13,526 nt of DNA. Source: Alloprevotella tannerae (GTDB lineage: Bacteria > Bacteroidota > Bacteroidia > Bacteroidales > Bacteroidaceae). Below are positions 1 to 9,436 of the stretch, piece after piece. Location of the stretch: NCBI GenBank assembly GCA_015259305.1, contig JABZGO010000023.1, forward strand, positions 1 to 13,526, written 5' to 3'. The position numbers and the translations under genes are program-made. How positions within the stretch are numbered: the stretch's first letter is position 1; each line of letters starts with the position of its first letter. The notes beneath the pieces are model-generated. The model saw nothing but the letters and a program-made list of their open reading frames with translations. It searched no databases and was not told the DNA's origin.

Positions 1-156
1 CTTAGGAATACTCTGCAATTTTCGTGCAGCTTCATAAGCCTCTACTGGATCTGAAGACTTATTTACAATCTCCTTCAAAGCAGCTCGTTTGGCAGCATAT
101 TTTGCAACTAACTTTGCACGCTTTACTTCGCGTGCTTTCATTGATTCTTTTGCCAT
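1..156 (-). CDS. rpsN: 30S ribosomal protein S14 (uS14), N-terminal part, cut by window edge
   Basis: The reverse strand from the ATG at 156 reads [20 protein letters not shown] and stays open for 52 codons to the window edge, so the C-terminal half is missing. The [13 protein letters not shown] start is the typical N-terminus of the zinc-free bacterial S14. The visible part includes the [17 protein letters not shown] stretch found in the long (about 100-residue, E. coli-like) form rather than the short zinc-ribbon form. S14 binds the 3' domain of 16S rRNA in the 30S head, close to S3 and S10. It starts 9 bases after the rplE stop, so it is the next gene of the same operon. The identity is secure; the full length cannot be seen. 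Confidence 0.93.
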   Translation of the reverse strand, partial: MAKESMKAREVKRAKLVAKYAAKRAALKEIVNKSSDPVEAYEAARKLQSIPK

Positions 157-165
157 ACTACTAAA

Positions 166-723
166 TCAGTTATTGCTATTTTTTTTGAAAGGAAGACCAA
201 ATTCTTTTAGAAGAGCATATCCTTCCTCATCAGTTTGAGCTGTTGTAACAAATGTGATGTTCATACCCGTCATACGCTCTACGGAATCAATATTGATTTC
301 CGGGAAGATAATCTGCTCTGTAATACCAAGCGTATAATTGCCACGTCCATCTAACTTACTTTCGATTCCTTTGAAGTCACGAATACGAGGGAGGGCAACG
401 CGAATTAGCTTCTCTAAGAATTCGTACATCTGCTCACGGCGCAATGTTACCATCGCACCAATAGGCATCTTTTTACGAACTTTGAAGTTTGCGATGTCCT
501 TACGAGACAATGTTACGACAGCCTTTTGACCAGTAATTGTGCTAAGTTCATTGACAGCAACATCAACAATTTTCTTGTCGGCGGAAGCAATACCTAAACC
601 TTCATTGATAACGATCTTCGTAAGACGAGGAACTTGCATTGAAGATTTATAGTTGAATTGCTTCATCAACATAGGAGCAATACGCTCACGATACTCTTTT
701 TTTAGACTAGCTGTGGTACTCAT
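166..723 (-). CDS. rplE: 50S ribosomal protein L5 (uL5)
   Basis: The 185-residue product has normal family length and is alignable end to end. Recognisable stretches are [13 protein letters not shown] (about residues 33-45), [19 protein letters not shown] (65-83), the PIGAMVTLR block and [23 protein letters not shown] near the C-terminus. L5 binds 5S rRNA and helps place the central protuberance of the 50S subunit, where it contacts the P-site tRNA and the 30S head. Its ATG overlaps the rplX stop codon by one base (TAATG), suggesting coupled translation. No Shine-Dalgarno sequence is visible. Nothing is unusual in the protein. Confidence 0.98.
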   Translation of the reverse strand: MSTTASLKKEYRERIAPMLMKQFNYKSSMQVPRLTKIVINEGLGIASADKKIVDVAVNELSTITGQKAVVTLSRKDIANFKVRKKMPIGAMVTLRREQMYEFLEKLIRVALPRIRDFKGIESKLDGRGNYTLGITEQIIFPEINIDSVERMTGMNITFVTTAQTDEEGYALLKEFGLPFKKNSNN

Positions 724-1043
724 TACTTAATTTCCTCCCCAGACTTTTTTGCATAACGAATTGTCTTTCCTTCTTCGTTCTTCTTACGACCTATACGAGT
801 AGGTTTACCTGAAGCCGGATCAACAACATTAAGATTAGAGATATGAATTGGAGCCTCCATCTTAATAATACCACCTTGAGGGTATTTAGCGTTAGGCTTT
901 TGATTCTTTGAAACGATATTCAAACCTTCAACGACTGCACGTTTCTTATCTGCAATGACACGGATAACTTTACCGGTCTTTCCCTTATCCTCGCCAGCAT
1001 TGACGAAGACAGTGTCACCTTTTCTTATATGAAATTTGTTCAT
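723..1043 (-). CDS. rplX: 50S ribosomal protein L24 (uL24)
   Basis: The 106-residue product begins with [23 protein letters not shown], the KOW motif of L24 (about residues 4-30). It continues with [14 protein letters not shown] and [20 protein letters not shown], both standard family blocks. L24 binds the 5' region of 23S rRNA and starts early 50S assembly; in the mature subunit it sits near the exit of the peptide tunnel. It lies 22 bases after rplN and overlaps rplE by one base. It is the usual gene between rplN and rplE in the spc part of the cluster. Confidence 0.98.
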   Translation of the reverse strand: MNKFHIRKGDTVFVNAGEDKGKTGKVIRVIADKKRAVVEGLNIVSKNQKPNAKYPQGGIIKMEAPIHISNLNVVDPASGKPTRIGRKKNEEGKTIRYAKKSGEEIK

Positions 1044-1065
1044 TATATACTACAGTTATTACCGG

Positions 1066-1431
1066 TTAAAGAACTTCAGGGGCTAAAGAAACGACCTTCA
1101 TATTAACGCTACGCAATTCGCGGGCAACAGGACCAAAGATACGGCTACCGCGTAATTCGCCAGCATTATTAAGAAGCACACAAGCGTTGTCGTCAAAACG
1201 TATATAAGAGCCGTCCGGACGACGAATCTCCTTCTTAGTTCTTACGATCAAGGCTTTTGATACAGCACCTTTTTTCAAATCACTTGAAGGAATAATGTTG
1301 TTGACTGCAACAACAATGATATCACCAACACTTGCATAGCGTCTGCGCGTACCACCGAGTACACGGATGCACTTGGCTTCTCTTGCACCGCTATTATCAG
1401 CGACATTAAGTTTGGTTTCGACTTGTATCAT
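1066..1431 (-). CDS. rplN: 50S ribosomal protein L14 (uL14)
   Basis: The 121-residue product is highly conserved: [27 protein letters not shown] at the N-terminus, [20 protein letters not shown] in the middle, and [10 protein letters not shown] near the end. L14 lies on the 50S interface, forms an intersubunit bridge with 16S rRNA and contacts L19. The gene starts one base after the rpsQ stop codon. In E. coli rplN opens the separate spc operon; here there is no room for a promoter before it, so S10 and spc genes form one unit at this junction. Confidence 0.98.
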   Translation of the reverse strand: MIQVETKLNVADNSGAREAKCIRVLGGTRRRYASVGDIIVVAVNNIIPSSDLKKGAVSKALIVRTKKEIRRPDGSYIRFDDNACVLLNNAGELRGSRIFGPVARELRSVNMKVVSLAPEVL

Positions 1432-1432
1432 A

Positions 1433-1690
1433 TTACTTTGCTCTTTCTACAATTTTAACGACTCTCCATCTCTTGAGCTTGCTCAAAGGGCGGGTCTCCA
1501 TAATTTGGACGATATCTCCAAGATTTACCTCATTCTTTTCATCATGAGCATAATATTTTTTCGTCTTAGAGATAAACTTTCCGTAAATAGGATGCTTTTC
1601 TTTAAACTTAGCCGCAACAATGATAGTTTTGTCCATTTTATTGCTAAGTACAACACCCTGTCTGGTTTTTCTCAATTTTCTAGCTTCCAT
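1433..1690 (-). CDS. rpsQ: 30S ribosomal protein S17 (uS17)
   Basis: From the ATG at 1690 the protein is 85 residues, [22 protein letters not shown] onwards, with [24 protein letters not shown] and a [16 protein letters not shown]-terminal block. S17 is an OB-fold protein that binds 16S rRNA helices 7 and 11 and is needed early in 30S assembly. An in-frame ATG at 1720 would add ten residues ([10 protein letters not shown]) and overlap rpmC by 23 bases. I chose 1690 because the family normally begins MEARxLRK and this start leaves a clean 7-base gap after rpmC. Confidence 0.97.
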   Translation of the reverse strand: MEARKLRKTRQGVVLSNKMDKTIIVAAKFKEKHPIYGKFISKTKKYYAHDEKNEVNLGDIVQIMETRPLSKLKRWRVVKIVERAK

Positions 1691-1697
1691 TGGACAA

Positions 1698-1898
1698 TTA
1701 TTTACTGTTGTTAAGTTCATTCTCGCGAATGAGTGTTTTTAATCTCGCAATGGTACGACGAACCTCTTTAATCTGGGATGGATTTTCAAGAGGCGAAACG
1801 CTATGAGTCAAAATCAATTGTCCGTACTTATCAACCTCTGAAGCAAGGCGCTCTTGTAGTTCACCTTGTGGAATCTGACGAATCTCGTTAATTTTCAT
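1698..1898 (-). CDS. rpmC: 50S ribosomal protein L29 (uL29)
   Basis: This is a 66-residue, mostly helical small protein: [22 protein letters not shown], then the TVARLKTLI-like block [16 protein letters not shown]. The length and the two-helix pattern fit L29. L29 lies beside L23 at the tunnel exit of the 50S subunit, near the docking site for targeting factors. It sits two bases after the rplP stop, in the invariant order rplP-rpmC-rpsQ. The sequence is more divergent than its neighbours, as is usual for L29, but the position settles the identity. Confidence 0.96.
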   Translation of the reverse strand: MKINEIRQIPQGELQERLASEVDKYGQLILTHSVSPLENPSQIKEVRRTIARLKTLIRENELNNSK

Positions 1899-1900
1899 TG

Positions 1901-2326
1901 TTAAGCGTTTTTATCAAAATCGTGACGTACCACGAATTTTGTAGTAATTGGTAATTTCTGAGCGGCAAGGCGAAGAGCCTCCTTTGCTACCTCGAAAGGC
2001 ACACCCTCAACTTCAAAAATAATGCGTCCAGGAGTTATGGGAAACACGTACCCTACAGGATCACCCTTACCTTTACCCATACGTACGTCCGCGGGTTTCT
2101 TTGTAATAGGCTTATCCGGGAATATACGAATCCAACTTTGCCCTTCACGCTGCATGTATCGTGTCATAGCAACACGAGCAGCCTCTATCTGACGACCCGT
2201 CAGCCAATGAGTTTGTAAGCTCTTAATACCAAAGCTTCCAAACGCCAACTGATTTCCGCGTTGGGCATTACCTTTGCAACGCCCTTTCTGAGGTCTTCTG
2301 TATTTTGTTCTTTTTGGTTGTAACAT
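1901..2326 (-). CDS. rplP: 50S ribosomal protein L16 (uL16)
   Basis: The 141-residue product begins [21 protein letters not shown] and carries [50 protein letters not shown] and a [20 protein letters not shown] block. These cover the whole L16/L10e fold. L16 is a late-assembly protein beside the peptidyl transferase centre and the A-site tRNA elbow. The Arg in the [10 protein letters not shown] loop region corresponds to the region hydroxylated in E. coli, but I cannot tell whether this organism has the modifying enzyme. The gene follows rpsC by 14 bases. Confidence 0.98.
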   Translation of the reverse strand: MLQPKRTKYRRPQKGRCKGNAQRGNQLAFGSFGIKSLQTHWLTGRQIEAARVAMTRYMQREGQSWIRIFPDKPITKKPADVRMGKGKGDPVGYVFPITPGRIIFEVEGVPFEVAKEALRLAAQKLPITTKFVVRHDFDKNA

Positions 2327-2340
2327 TTGGCTCTACTCTT

Positions 2341-3072
2341 TTAACGATTACCACCCCTGTTTCTACGATCATGTCTTCTGTCTCGACGTTCGCCATCTTG
2401 ACGACGAAAATCTCTCTCTGGCGTAAAATTAGGAGCTAAGTCTTTTTTACCATAGACCTCACCACGGCAGATCCACACCTTAATACCAATAAGGCCGACT
2501 TTTGTCAAAGCAGTGGTTTGGCAATAATCAATATCAGCACGGAATGTATGGAGAGGAGTACGCCCCTCTTTAAACATCTCTTTACGAGCCATTTCCGCAC
2601 CATTTAGACGACCAGAAACTTGCACTTTTATGCCTTCTGCACCCATTCGCATTGCATTTTGGATGGCCATTTTTGCAGCACGACGATAGGCAATTTTTCC
2701 TTCAATTTGACGTGCAATACTCTGACCTACAATATTTGCATCTAAATCAGGGCGTTTAACCTCAAAGATATTGATCTGAACGTCTTTATCGGTAATCTTA
2801 TGAAGCTCCTCTTTGAGCTTATCTACTTCCTGACCACCTTTACCAATGATAATGCCCGGACGTGAAGTACAGATAGTGATTGTAATCAGCTTAAGAGTTC
2901 TTTCAATGATGATTCTTGATACGCTAGCCTTAGCAAGGCGTGCATTCAAATATCTGCGCAGCTTACTATCTTCGAGCAAAGTATCCCCATAATTGGAGCC
3001 ACCATACCAGTTAGACTCCCAACCACGAATAATACCTAAACGGTTACTAATCGGATTAACTTTTTGTCCCAT
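2341..3072 (-). CDS. rpsC: 30S ribosomal protein S3 (uS3)
   Basis: The 243-residue product begins [20 protein letters not shown]. It has the KH type II motif [16 protein letters not shown] (about residues 71-86) and a C-terminal S3 domain with [31 protein letters not shown]3 binds the 16S 3' domain in the 30S head and, with S4 and S5, forms the mRNA entry tunnel with helicase activity. The last 20 or so residues (about 222-243) are a tail very rich in Arg and Asp with a glycine end; such tails vary among bacteria. The gene lies 11 bases after rplV. Confidence 0.98.
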   Translation of the reverse strand: MGQKVNPISNRLGIIRGWESNWYGGSNYGDTLLEDSKLRRYLNARLAKASVSRIIIERTLKLITITICTSRPGIIIGKGGQEVDKLKEELHKITDKDVQINIFEVKRPDLDANIVGQSIARQIEGKIAYRRAAKMAIQNAMRMGAEGIKVQVSGRLNGAEMARKEMFKEGRTPLHTFRADIDYCQTTALTKVGLIGIKVWICRGEVYGKKDLAPNFTPERDFRRQDGERRDRRHDRRNRGGNR

Positions 3073-3083
3073 GTTTCTATCGA

Positions 3084-3482
3084 TTAATCGTTATTCTTGG
3101 TTCCTACATACAATGTAACGTGGTTGGAACGCTTGCGAATTCTATAGCCTCGCCCCTGAGGCGCAGGACGCATTCTCTTCAGAGTTACTCCCTCATCTAC
3201 AAAAGCTGTGACAATAAACAATTCCCCGTCATCAGCCTTCCGTTCATTCTTCGTCTCCCAATTGGTGATAGCTGAACGAAGTAGCTTCTCAACTGCTAAT
3301 GAAGCCTGTTTCTTTGAAAAGCGTAATGTTCCTAATGCGCGATTGACCTCCATTCCACGGATCAAATCTACGACATAACGCATTTTTCGAGGGGAAGAGG
3401 GGATATTACGGAGCTCAGCATAATACTGAGTTTTTTTGGCCTCTTTACGTTTAGCGGCCGCTAATCTTTTTCTTGCTCCCAT
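3084..3482 (-). CDS. rplV: 50S ribosomal protein L22 (uL22)
   Basis: The 132-residue product has the helical core [30 protein letters not shown] and the extended tunnel hairpin region [28 protein letters not shown] near the C-terminus. L22 binds all domains of 23S rRNA, and its beta-hairpin lines the narrow part of the exit tunnel together with L4, the site where macrolide resistance changes occur in other bacteria. The hairpin tip [11 protein letters not shown] is of the ordinary type, with no insertion or deletion. An N-terminal basic extension (about 17 residues, [17 protein letters not shown]) precedes the core; such extensions are common in this phylum. Confidence 0.97.
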   Translation of the reverse strand: MGARKRLAAAKRKEAKKTQYYAELRNIPSSPRKMRYVVDLIRGMEVNRALGTLRFSKKQASLAVEKLLRSAITNWETKNERKADDGELFIVTAFVDEGVTLKRMRPAPQGRGYRIRKRSNHVTLYVGTKNND

Positions 3483-3516
3483 TATAATCTTTTGTTTTTA
3501 ATTACAATACGCTGTA

Positions 3517-3786
3517 TTAGCGTTTGTTGTTACCCGCATGACCACCAAACTTACGCGTCGGTGCAAATTCCCCTAACTTATGACCAACCATATTCTCGGT
3601 GATATAAACCGGAATAAACTTATTGCCATTATGAACAGCAACAGTGTGGCCAACAAAATCAGGTGAAATCATAGATGCTCTAGCCCAAGTCTTTACAACA
3701 TTCTTTTTGCCACTTTCGTTCATGGCAAGAATCTTTTTCTCAAGAGAGACAGCTATATAAGGGCCTTTTTTTAGTGAACGACTCAT
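3517..3786 (-). CDS. rpsS: 30S ribosomal protein S19 (uS19)
   Basis: The 89-residue product starts [19 protein letters not shown] and continues with [46 protein letters not shown], nearly invariant S19 sequence. S19 sits in the 30S head with S13, contacts the A-site finger of 23S rRNA and reaches towards A-site tRNA. The gap to rplV is 34 bases, one of the larger ones in the S10 part, but I see no clear structure in it. Confidence 0.98.
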   Translation of the reverse strand: MSRSLKKGPYIAVSLEKKILAMNESGKKNVVKTWARASMISPDFVGHTVAVHNGNKFIPVYITENMVGHKLGEFAPTRKFGGHAGNNKR

Positions 3787-3806
3787 AAAAATTCAATTAG
3801 TGCTTG

Positions 3807-4631
3807 TTACTTTTTAGACCTTTCCAGGATATACTTATTAGACTGCTTCTTCGGCGCTCTTGTCTTAAGACCCTTAGCATAAAGACCGGTACGAGAACGT
3901 GGATGTCCACCAGACTGACGACCTTCACCACCACCCATCGGGTGATCAACAGGGTTCATAACAACACCACGGTTGTGTGGACGACGACCTAACCAGCGAG
4001 AACGTCCAGCTTTACCAGAAGATTCGAGTGCGTGGTCTGAATTACCTACACTACCTACAGTCGCTTTACAAGCACTCAGCACTTTGCGAGTTTCTCCTGA
4101 GGGCAATTTAATAACACAATAAGTACCCTCACGTGAGGTCAACTGAGCAAAGTTACCAGCACTTCTCACCAAAAGTGCACCTTGTCCAGGGCGAAGCTCG
4201 ATATTGTGAACTACTGTACCGACAGGAATATTCTGCAAGGGGAGGGCATTTCCTACTTCTGGAGAAGCCTCTGCTCCTGACATCAAGCGATCACCAACCT
4301 TTAAGCCGTTGGGCGCAATGATGTAACGCTTTTCGCCATCAGCGTAAAACAGCAACGCAATACGAGCCGAACGATTCGGATCATACTCGATTGTTTTTAC
4401 AATTGCGGGAACACCGTCTTTCTCTCTACGGAAGTCAATCAAGCGGAATTTGCGCTTGTGACCGCCACCACGATAACGCGTAGCACGGTGGCCATCGTTA
4501 TTACGACCACCCGTCGAACGCTTACCATAAACGAGAGATTTTTCTGGTACGGACGCAGTAATTTCATTAAACGTACCAATAATCTTGTGTCTCTGCCCCG
4601 GTGTTGTGGGCTTAAATTTACGTACTGCCAT
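3807..4631 (-). CDS. rplB: 50S ribosomal protein L2 (uL2)
   Basis: The 274-residue product is of usual length. It has the RNA-binding OB and SH3-like core with [15 protein letters not shown] (about 55-69) and [24 protein letters not shown] (81-104). The C-terminal part has [24 protein letters not shown] (215-238), including His230, which corresponds to the conserved histidine near the peptidyl transferase centre. L2 is needed for subunit joining and peptide bond formation. It starts 4 bases after rplW ends, in the standard order rplW-rplB-rpsS. Confidence 0.98.
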   Translation of the reverse strand: MAVRKFKPTTPGQRHKIIGTFNEITASVPEKSLVYGKRSTGGRNNDGHRATRYRGGGHKRKFRLIDFRREKDGVPAIVKTIEYDPNRSARIALLFYADGEKRYIIAPNGLKVGDRLMSGAEASPEVGNALPLQNIPVGTVVHNIELRPGQGALLVRSAGNFAQLTSREGTYCVIKLPSGETRKVLSACKATVGSVGNSDHALESSGKAGRSRWLGRRPHNRGVVMNPVDHPMGGGEGRQSGGHPRSRTGLYAKGLKTRAPKKQSNKYILERSKK

Positions 4632-4635
4632 TTAA

Positions 4636-4926
4636 TTAGATATTACTATAGAAGTCGATCGTTTCGCCCTCCTTAAGAGTAACTACCGCCTTCTTGAAAG
4701 CGTTAGAACGTCCCTTAATTAAACCAGAGCGCGTATAACGTGACTTGTTTTTACCAGCATAACGCGATGTATTAACGTCAACTACCGTCACGTCATACAA
4801 CGCCTCTACTTCTTTCTTAATTTGAAGCTTATTCGCTTCTGGACGAACTATAAAACCGAATTTGTTTTGTTTGTCCGTCAAGCTAGTCATCTTCTCAGTG
4901 ACTAAAGGTTTTACGATATATGCCAT
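4636..4926 (-). CDS. rplW: 50S ribosomal protein L23 (uL23)
   Basis: The 96-residue product reads MAYIVKPLVTEKMTSLTDKQNKFGFIVRPEANKLQIKKEVEALYDVTVVDVNT, the typical L23 fold: VTEK start motif, the helix with KxxIKKEVEALYxV, and the VxxVNT strand. Normal family length is 95-100. L23 is the main docking platform at the tunnel exit for trigger factor and the signal recognition particle. It follows rplD by 13 bases. Nothing unusual is seen. Confidence 0.97.
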   Translation of the reverse strand: MAYIVKPLVTEKMTSLTDKQNKFGFIVRPEANKLQIKKEVEALYDVTVVDVNTSRYAGKNKSRYTRSGLIKGRSNAFKKAVVTLKEGETIDFYSNI

Positions 4927-4939
4927 AGTCTCTTAGCCG

Positions 4940-5569
4940 TTATCTATTCAGAACAGCATCGATATCCTCCAGCGAACGCTCAGTTATAACTAAAGCACCG
5001 GCATCTAGTACGTTATACGTATTGATATCCTTTGCAATAGCCAACTTAGCACCCTCTAAATTACGAGCTGACAAAAATACGTTTTTATTAGCTTCGGGCA
5101 AAACAAGTAGCACCTTTTTTTCTGAGATCTTAAGATTGTTTAAGATCTCAACAAAAGCCTTGGTCTTAGGAGTATCCATCGTGAAGTCTTCGAGGACAAC
5201 GATTGAATTCTCTTTAGCCTTGTAGCTCAATGCACTACGGCGAGCCAAAGCTTTAAGCTTCTTATTCAGTTTAAAAGCATAATTGCGTGGTCTAGGGCCG
5301 AAAACGCGAGCACCACCAACCAATACGGGTGAGTTAATGTCACCACGGCGAGCGCCACCGCCACCCTTCTGGCGACCAAGCTTACGAGTAGAACCACTCA
5401 TCTCGCTTCTTTCCTTTGACTTAGCTGTGCCTTGTCGCTGAGCTGCGAGATATTGTTTTACATCAAGGTAAATTGCATGATCGTTAGGTTCAATGCCAAA
5501 GACAGCCTCATTAAGGACAGCCTTACGACCGGTGTCTTCACCTTTTATATTGAATACACTGATTTCCAT
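4940..5569 (-). CDS. rplD: 50S ribosomal protein L4 (uL4)
   Basis: The 209-residue product has the globular domain split by the extended tunnel loop (about residues 44-95). That loop holds [22 protein letters not shown] (65-86), the region where macrolide-resistance changes arise in other bacteria; here it looks ordinary. The C-terminal part has [20 protein letters not shown]. In E. coli, L4 also represses the S10 operon by acting on its leader. No such leader can be recognised here, since rpsJ is not the first gene of the transcript. The ATG overlaps the rplC stop by one base (TAATG). Confidence 0.97.
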   Translation of the reverse strand: MEISVFNIKGEDTGRKAVLNEAVFGIEPNDHAIYLDVKQYLAAQRQGTAKSKERSEMSGSTRKLGRQKGGGGARRGDINSPVLVGGARVFGPRPRNYAFKLNKKLKALARRSALSYKAKENSIVVLEDFTMDTPKTKAFVEILNNLKISEKKVLLVLPEANKNVFLSARNLEGAKLAIAKDINTYNVLDAGALVITERSLEDIDAVLNR

Positions 5570-6189
5570 TATTTCTCAATTATTACGATTGAACCTTTAC
5601 AGCCGGGTACAGATCCTTTAAGAAGGAGGAGATTGTGCTCCGGTATTACTTTGATTACTTTCAGATTTTGATTGGTCGCACGACGATTACCCATTTGACC
5701 AGCCATGCGCATACCCTTAAAGACCTTTGCGGGATAAGAGCAAGCTCCGATGGAACCCGGCTTTCTTGCGCGGTCATCCTGACCGTGTGTACTCTGGCCT
5801 ACACCACCAAATCCGTGACGCTTCATTACGCCTTGGAAACCGTGACCCTTAGATGTACCTACAACGTCAACATATTCAACGCCCTCAAATACATCAGCGA
5901 CGGTAATCGTGTCGCCTAAGTTAAACTCTTTGTCAAAACCTGTGAACTCGGCCAAGTGGCGCTTGGGAGTGGTACCAGCTTTCTTAAAGTGTCCGAGAAG
6001 AGGAGCCGTAGTGTTCTTTTCCTTTGCTTCCTGGAAGCCAAGCTGAACAGCATTGTAGCCTTCTTTCTCTACGCTTTTAATCTGAGTTACCACGCAAGGA
6101 CCTACTTCGACAACAGTGCATGGTATGTTTTTACCATCAGCACTGAAAACGGATGTCATTCCGATTTTTTTTCCTAATAATCCTGGCAT
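5569..6189 (-). CDS. rplC: 50S ribosomal protein L3 (uL3)
   Basis: The 206-residue product begins [20 protein letters not shown] and has the core [27 protein letters not shown] (about residues 142-168). L3 is one of the first proteins in 50S assembly, and its extended loop reaches the peptidyl transferase centre. The glutamine that PrmB methylates in E. coli (GSIGQNQ) is replaced by alanine here (GSIGACS, residue 149), so that modification cannot occur at this site. I believe this is typical of the phylum. The gene is 76 bases after rpsJ, and a hairpin lies in that gap. Confidence 0.98.
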   Translation of the reverse strand: MPGLLGKKIGMTSVFSADGKNIPCTVVEVGPCVVTQIKSVEKEGYNAVQLGFQEAKEKNTTAPLLGHFKKAGTTPKRHLAEFTGFDKEFNLGDTITVADVFEGVEYVDVVGTSKGHGFQGVMKRHGFGGVGQSTHGQDDRARKPGSIGACSYPAKVFKGMRMAGQMGNRRATNQNLKVIKVIPEHNLLLLKGSVPGCKGSIVIIEK

Positions 6190-6214
6190 TTCAGTAGTTT
6201 TATATACGGAAGCA

Positions 6215-6235
6215 GCGACGCCCTAAAAGGGCCGC
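6215..6235 (-). promoter_or_regulatory. short RNA hairpin in the rpsJ-rplC gap
   Basis: In the transcript GCG-GCCC pairs with GGGC-(GU)-CGC around a UUUUA loop, giving 7 GC-rich pairs with a two-base bulge. It lies in the 76-base gap between rpsJ and rplC and ends about 25 bases before the rplC ATG. No U-tract follows, so it is not an intrinsic terminator. A role in RNA processing or in controlling rplC translation is possible but unsupported. Confidence 0.4.
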
Positions 6236-6265
6236 CCTGACCTCCACTAAATAATATATTGTATA

Positions 6266-6571
6266 CTATACTTTGATTTCCACTTCAACTCCACAAGGCA
6301 ACTCAAGCTTCATGAGTGCATCAACAGTCTTTGCCGTAGAGCTATAGATGTCGATCAAGCGCTTGTAAGTAGAAACTTCAAACTGCTCGCGTGATTTCTT
6401 GTTTACAAACGTACTTCTATTAACCGTAATAATGCGCTTGCGGGTAGGAAGTGGAATTGGGCCGCTAACGATTGCGCCGGTAGCCTTTGCATTCTTTACA
6501 ATCTTCTCAGCAGATTTCTCTACCAAAGTATGATCGTAACTCTTCAATTTGATTCTAATCTTTTGACTCAT
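6266..6571 (-). CDS. rpsJ: 30S ribosomal protein S10 (uS10, NusE)
   Basis: From the ATG at 6571 the protein is 101 residues: [20 protein letters not shown], then [43 protein letters not shown]. This is the full S10 fold. S10 is in the 30S head and, as NusE, also pairs with NusB and NusG in transcription antitermination and transcription-translation coupling. An upstream in-frame TTG at 6583 would add four residues, but the family starts at MSQKIRIKL, so ATG 6571 is chosen. In this cluster rpsJ directly follows fusA, with no tuf gene between them. Confidence 0.97.
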   Translation of the reverse strand: MSQKIRIKLKSYDHTLVEKSAEKIVKNAKATGAIVSGPIPLPTRKRIITVNRSTFVNKKSREQFEVSTYKRLIDIYSSTAKTVDALMKLELPCGVEVEIKV

Positions 6572-6585
6572 TTTTACATTCAATT

Positions 6586-6634
6586 TATCAAGGGAAACGA
6601 TTTAAGAGTCATATTCTAAACCGTCCCCTTGATA
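6586..6634 (-). promoter_or_regulatory. strong RNA hairpin between fusA and rpsJ
   Basis: The transcript of the 77-base fusA-rpsJ gap can fold into an 18-pair stem. UAUCAAGGGGACGGUUUA (6634 to 6617) pairs with 6604 to 6586, with one bulged U and a 12-base loop (6616 to 6605). Two of the pairs are G-U and would be mismatches on the other strand, which points to an RNA structure in the direction of transcription. The stem begins 14 bases after the fusA stop and ends 14 bases before the rpsJ ATG. No U-tract follows, so it does not look like a simple terminator. It may be a processing site or translational control element at the str-S10 junction. Confidence 0.65.
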
Positions 6635-6648
6635 GTGTATTTAACTAT

Positions 6649-8769
6649 TTACTTTACTAAGTCTACACGACCATTGATTTCTTCAAGCACCTGACGTGCA
6701 ATAGAAGCTGACAATGGTGAGTGGTGGTGGTACTGCATAGAGCTTGTTGCACGACCAGAAGTAATGGTTCGCAATGCGGTTACATAGCCAAACATTTCTG
6801 ACAGCGGCACGAGTGCTTTCACAACACGAGCGCCTGAGCGCGTGCTCTCCATGCCCTCTACTTGGCCACGTCGTTTGTTCAAGTCGCCGATCACATCACC
6901 CATATTCTCTTCAGGAGTAACAACCTCAAGGCTCATGATAGGCTCCAACAAGACAGGGCCTGCTTTTGAGCAAGCATTCTTGTATGCGTTCAATGCTGCG
7001 ACCTCGAAAGACAACTGGTCAGAGTCAACCGGATGGAAAGAACCATCGAGCAACTCAACCTTAAGACTGTTCATCGGGAAGCCTCCGAGAACACCACTCT
7101 TCATAGCATTCTCAAAGCCCTTTTGCACTGAAGGAATAAACTCCTTAGGAATGTTACCACCGGTTACTTTGTTAACGAATTGCAGGCTACCCTCTGTGAA
7201 GTCCTCATCAACAGGACCAACCTCAACGATAATGTCTGCAAACTTACCACGACCACCGGTTTGCTTCTTGTAAACCTCGCGGAGATTAACCGTCTGTGTA
7301 ATAGCCTCCTTGTAGTTTACCTGAGGCTTACCTTGATTACATTCTACCTTAAACTCGCGACGAAGACGGTCCAAGATAATATCAAGGTGAAGCTCACCCA
7401 TACCGGAGATAACCGTCTGACCACTCTGCTCCTCAGTATGTACCGTAAAGGTAGGATCTTCCTCTGCCAACTTTTGCAAGCCCATTGAGAGTTTGTCCAT
7501 ATCCTTTTGCGTCTTAGGCTCAACTGCGATACCAATAACGGTATCGGGGAAGTTGATAGACTCAAGTACGATCGGAGCTTCTTCATCACAAAGCGTATCA
7601 CCTGTGCGGATATCCTTGAAACCCACACCTGCACCAATATCACCTGCGCCAATCACTTCTTCCGGGTTTTGGTGGTTAGAGTGCATCTGGAAGAGGCGAG
7701 ATACGCGCTCTTTCTTTCGGCTACGCGGGTTATAGATATATGAACCGGCCTCAATCTTACCGGAGTAAACGCGGAAGAACGTCAAGCGGCCCACATAAGG
7801 ATCGGTAGCAATCTTGAAAGCCAAAGCTGAAGTATGCTCATCTTCTGAGGGTTTACGATCTTCCTCTTCACCCGTCTCAGGATTTACACCTACGATGTTC
7901 GGCGTATCCATAGGTGCAGGCAAGAACATACATACGTAGTCCAACAGATATTGTACACCCTTATTCTTGAAGGAAGAACCCGGCGTCATCGGAACGATCT
8001 CCATTGAGATTGTACCCTTACGGATAGCTGCAATAATTTCTTCGTCCGTCAAGCTCGTAGGATCTTCGAAATATTTCTCCATGAGCTTTTCGTCGCACTC
8101 AGCAGCTTGCTCGAGCATCTTACCGCGCCATTCCTCTGCTTCGTCTTGAAGTTCTGCCGGAATATCTTCCACCTCATATTCTGCACCGAGCGACTCATCG
8201 TGCCATACGATAGCCTTCATGCGAATAAGGTCAACGATACCCTTGAAGTTCTCCTCAGCTCCAATAGGAATTGCTACGACGCAAGGATTTGCGCCAAGCA
8301 CCGCCTTCATCTGACGCACAACCTCGAAGAAGTCTGCGCCGGAGCGGTCCATCTTATTTACGTATCCAATACGTGGAACGCTATACTTATCAGCTTGACG
8401 CCACACCGTTTCCGATTGTGGTTGCACGCCACCTACAGCACAATAAGTTGCCACAGCGCCGTCCAATACACGAAGCGAACGTTCAACCTCAGCCGTGAAG
8501 TCAACGTGCCCCGGAGTATCAATCAAGTTAATCTTGAATTGTTTATTATCCCACTCCCAATAACAAGTCGTAGCGGCAGACGTAATAGTAATGCCGCGCT
8601 CCTGCTCCTGAACCATCCAGTCCATCGTAGCCGCACCGTCATGGACTTCGCCAATCTTATGCGTCTTACCCGTATAAAACAAGATGCGTTCTGACGTCGT
8701 TGTTTTACCGGCGTCGATGTGCGCCATGATGCCGATATTACGCGTTAAATGCAGGTCATGTTTTGCCAT
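6649..8769 (-). CDS. fusA: translation elongation factor G (EF-G)
   Basis: The 706-residue product is a full-length translational GTPase that moves tRNA and mRNA through the ribosome and, with ribosome recycling factor, splits ribosomes after termination. Visible G-domain motifs are AHIDAGKT (16-23, P-loop), the switch I sequence RGITIT (58-63), DTPGH (84-88) and NKMD (138-141). Domain IV has the [13 protein letters not shown] stretch, and the C-terminal domain has [27 protein letters not shown]. It lies between rpsG and rpsJ, the classical str position, so it is the main EF-G rather than one of the divergent paralogues known in Bacteroidota. The G motifs are intact. It follows rpsG by 104 bases. 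Confidence 0.98.
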   Translation of the reverse strand: MAKHDLHLTRNIGIMAHIDAGKTTTSERILFYTGKTHKIGEVHDGAATMDWMVQEQERGITITSAATTCYWEWDNKQFKINLIDTPGHVDFTAEVERSLRVLDGAVATYCAVGGVQPQSETVWRQADKYSVPRIGYVNKMDRSGADFFEVVRQMKAVLGANPCVVAIPIGAEENFKGIVDLIRMKAIVWHDESLGAEYEVEDIPAELQDEAEEWRGKMLEQAAECDEKLMEKYFEDPTSLTDEEIIAAIRKGTISMEIVPMTPGSSFKNKGVQYLLDYVCMFLPAPMDTPNIVGVNPETGEEEDRKPSEDEHTSALAFKIATDPYVGRLTFFRVYSGKIEAGSYIYNPRSRKKERVSRLFQMHSNHQNPEEVIGAGDIGAGVGFKDIRTGDTLCDEEAPIVLESINFPDTVIGIAVEPKTQKDMDKLSMGLQKLAEEDPTFTVHTEEQSGQTVISGMGELHLDIILDRLRREFKVECNQGKPQVNYKEAITQTVNLREVYKKQTGGRGKFADIIVEVGPVDEDFTEGSLQFVNKVTGGNIPKEFIPSVQKGFENAMKSGVLGGFPMNSLKVELLDGSFHPVDSDQLSFEVAALNAYKNACSKAGPVLLEPIMSLEVVTPEENMGDVIGDLNKRRGQVEGMESTRSGARVVKALVPLSEMFGYVTALRTITSGRATSSMQYHHHSPLSASIARQVLEEINGRVDLVK

Positions 8770-8873
8770 CTTCTTAAATCTTTCGTTTTAATGCAAATCT
8801 TCAGAGCGATTATCTTCGTACCTCACACGCCATTATAGTATGTATCACGATCGAAGCTCCTCGCCCCTACAAG

Positions 8874-9350
8874 TTAAAATCTGAAATGAGCGAATGCACG
8901 GTTGGCTTCTGCCATACGGTGCATATCTTCCTTACGTTTGTAAGCACCGCCCTGCTCGTTAAAAGCGTCCATAATCTCAGCAGCCAGCTTATCAGCCATG
9001 GTCTTGCCACCACGCTTACGAGCGTAGCCGATCAGATTCTTCATAGAGACACTCTCTTTGCGTTCCGGGCGAATTTCAGTAGGCACTTGAAATGTAGCAC
9101 CACCAATACGACGAGATTTAACTTCGACTTGGGGTGTTATCTTATCCAAAGCCGCTTTCCAGATTTCCAGCGGAGAAAGCTCATTGTCTTTCATTTTTTC
9201 GCCTACGATCTCGAGCGACTTGTAGAAAATTTCGTAAGATACATTCTTCTTACCGTCGAACATCAAGTGATTTACAAACTTAGAAACCTTTTGGTCTCCA
9301 TAAACGGGATCCGGAAGGATAACCCGCTTCTTTGGTTTTGCTTTTCTCAT
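8874..9350 (-). CDS. rpsG: 30S ribosomal protein S7 (uS7)
   Basis: The 158-residue product reads [41 protein letters not shown] and has [24 protein letters not shown] in the middle and [16 protein letters not shown] at the C-terminus. This is the usual 155-158 residue form. S7 starts assembly of the 30S head and contacts E-site tRNA and mRNA. In E. coli S7 represses its own operon by binding the rpsL-rpsG intergenic region. The corresponding gap here is 86 bases, but I cannot identify an S7-binding fold in it. Confidence 0.98.
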   Translation of the reverse strand: MRKAKPKKRVILPDPVYGDQKVSKFVNHLMFDGKKNVSYEIFYKSLEIVGEKMKDNELSPLEIWKAALDKITPQVEVKSRRIGGATFQVPTEIRPERKESVSMKNLIGYARKRGGKTMADKLAAEIMDAFNEQGGAYKRKEDMHRMAEANRAFAHFRF

Positions 9351-9436
9351 TACAATTGGTCTTATTTAGGCTGCATTGAGTTCTTCAATTCTCCTTCGAA
9401 AATTTACTCAACCTTTTTGCAAACCAAATTAATTAC

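Noticed and set aside
1691..1720. Upstream ATG extending rpsQ by ten residues
   Set aside because: It would overlap rpmC, and the extension is absent from the family; the start at 1690 fits better.
8107..8694. Long plus-strand open frame (195 codons) opposite fusA
   Set aside because: It is antisense to the highly conserved EF-G G domain, and its length is explained by the codon constraints of fusA.
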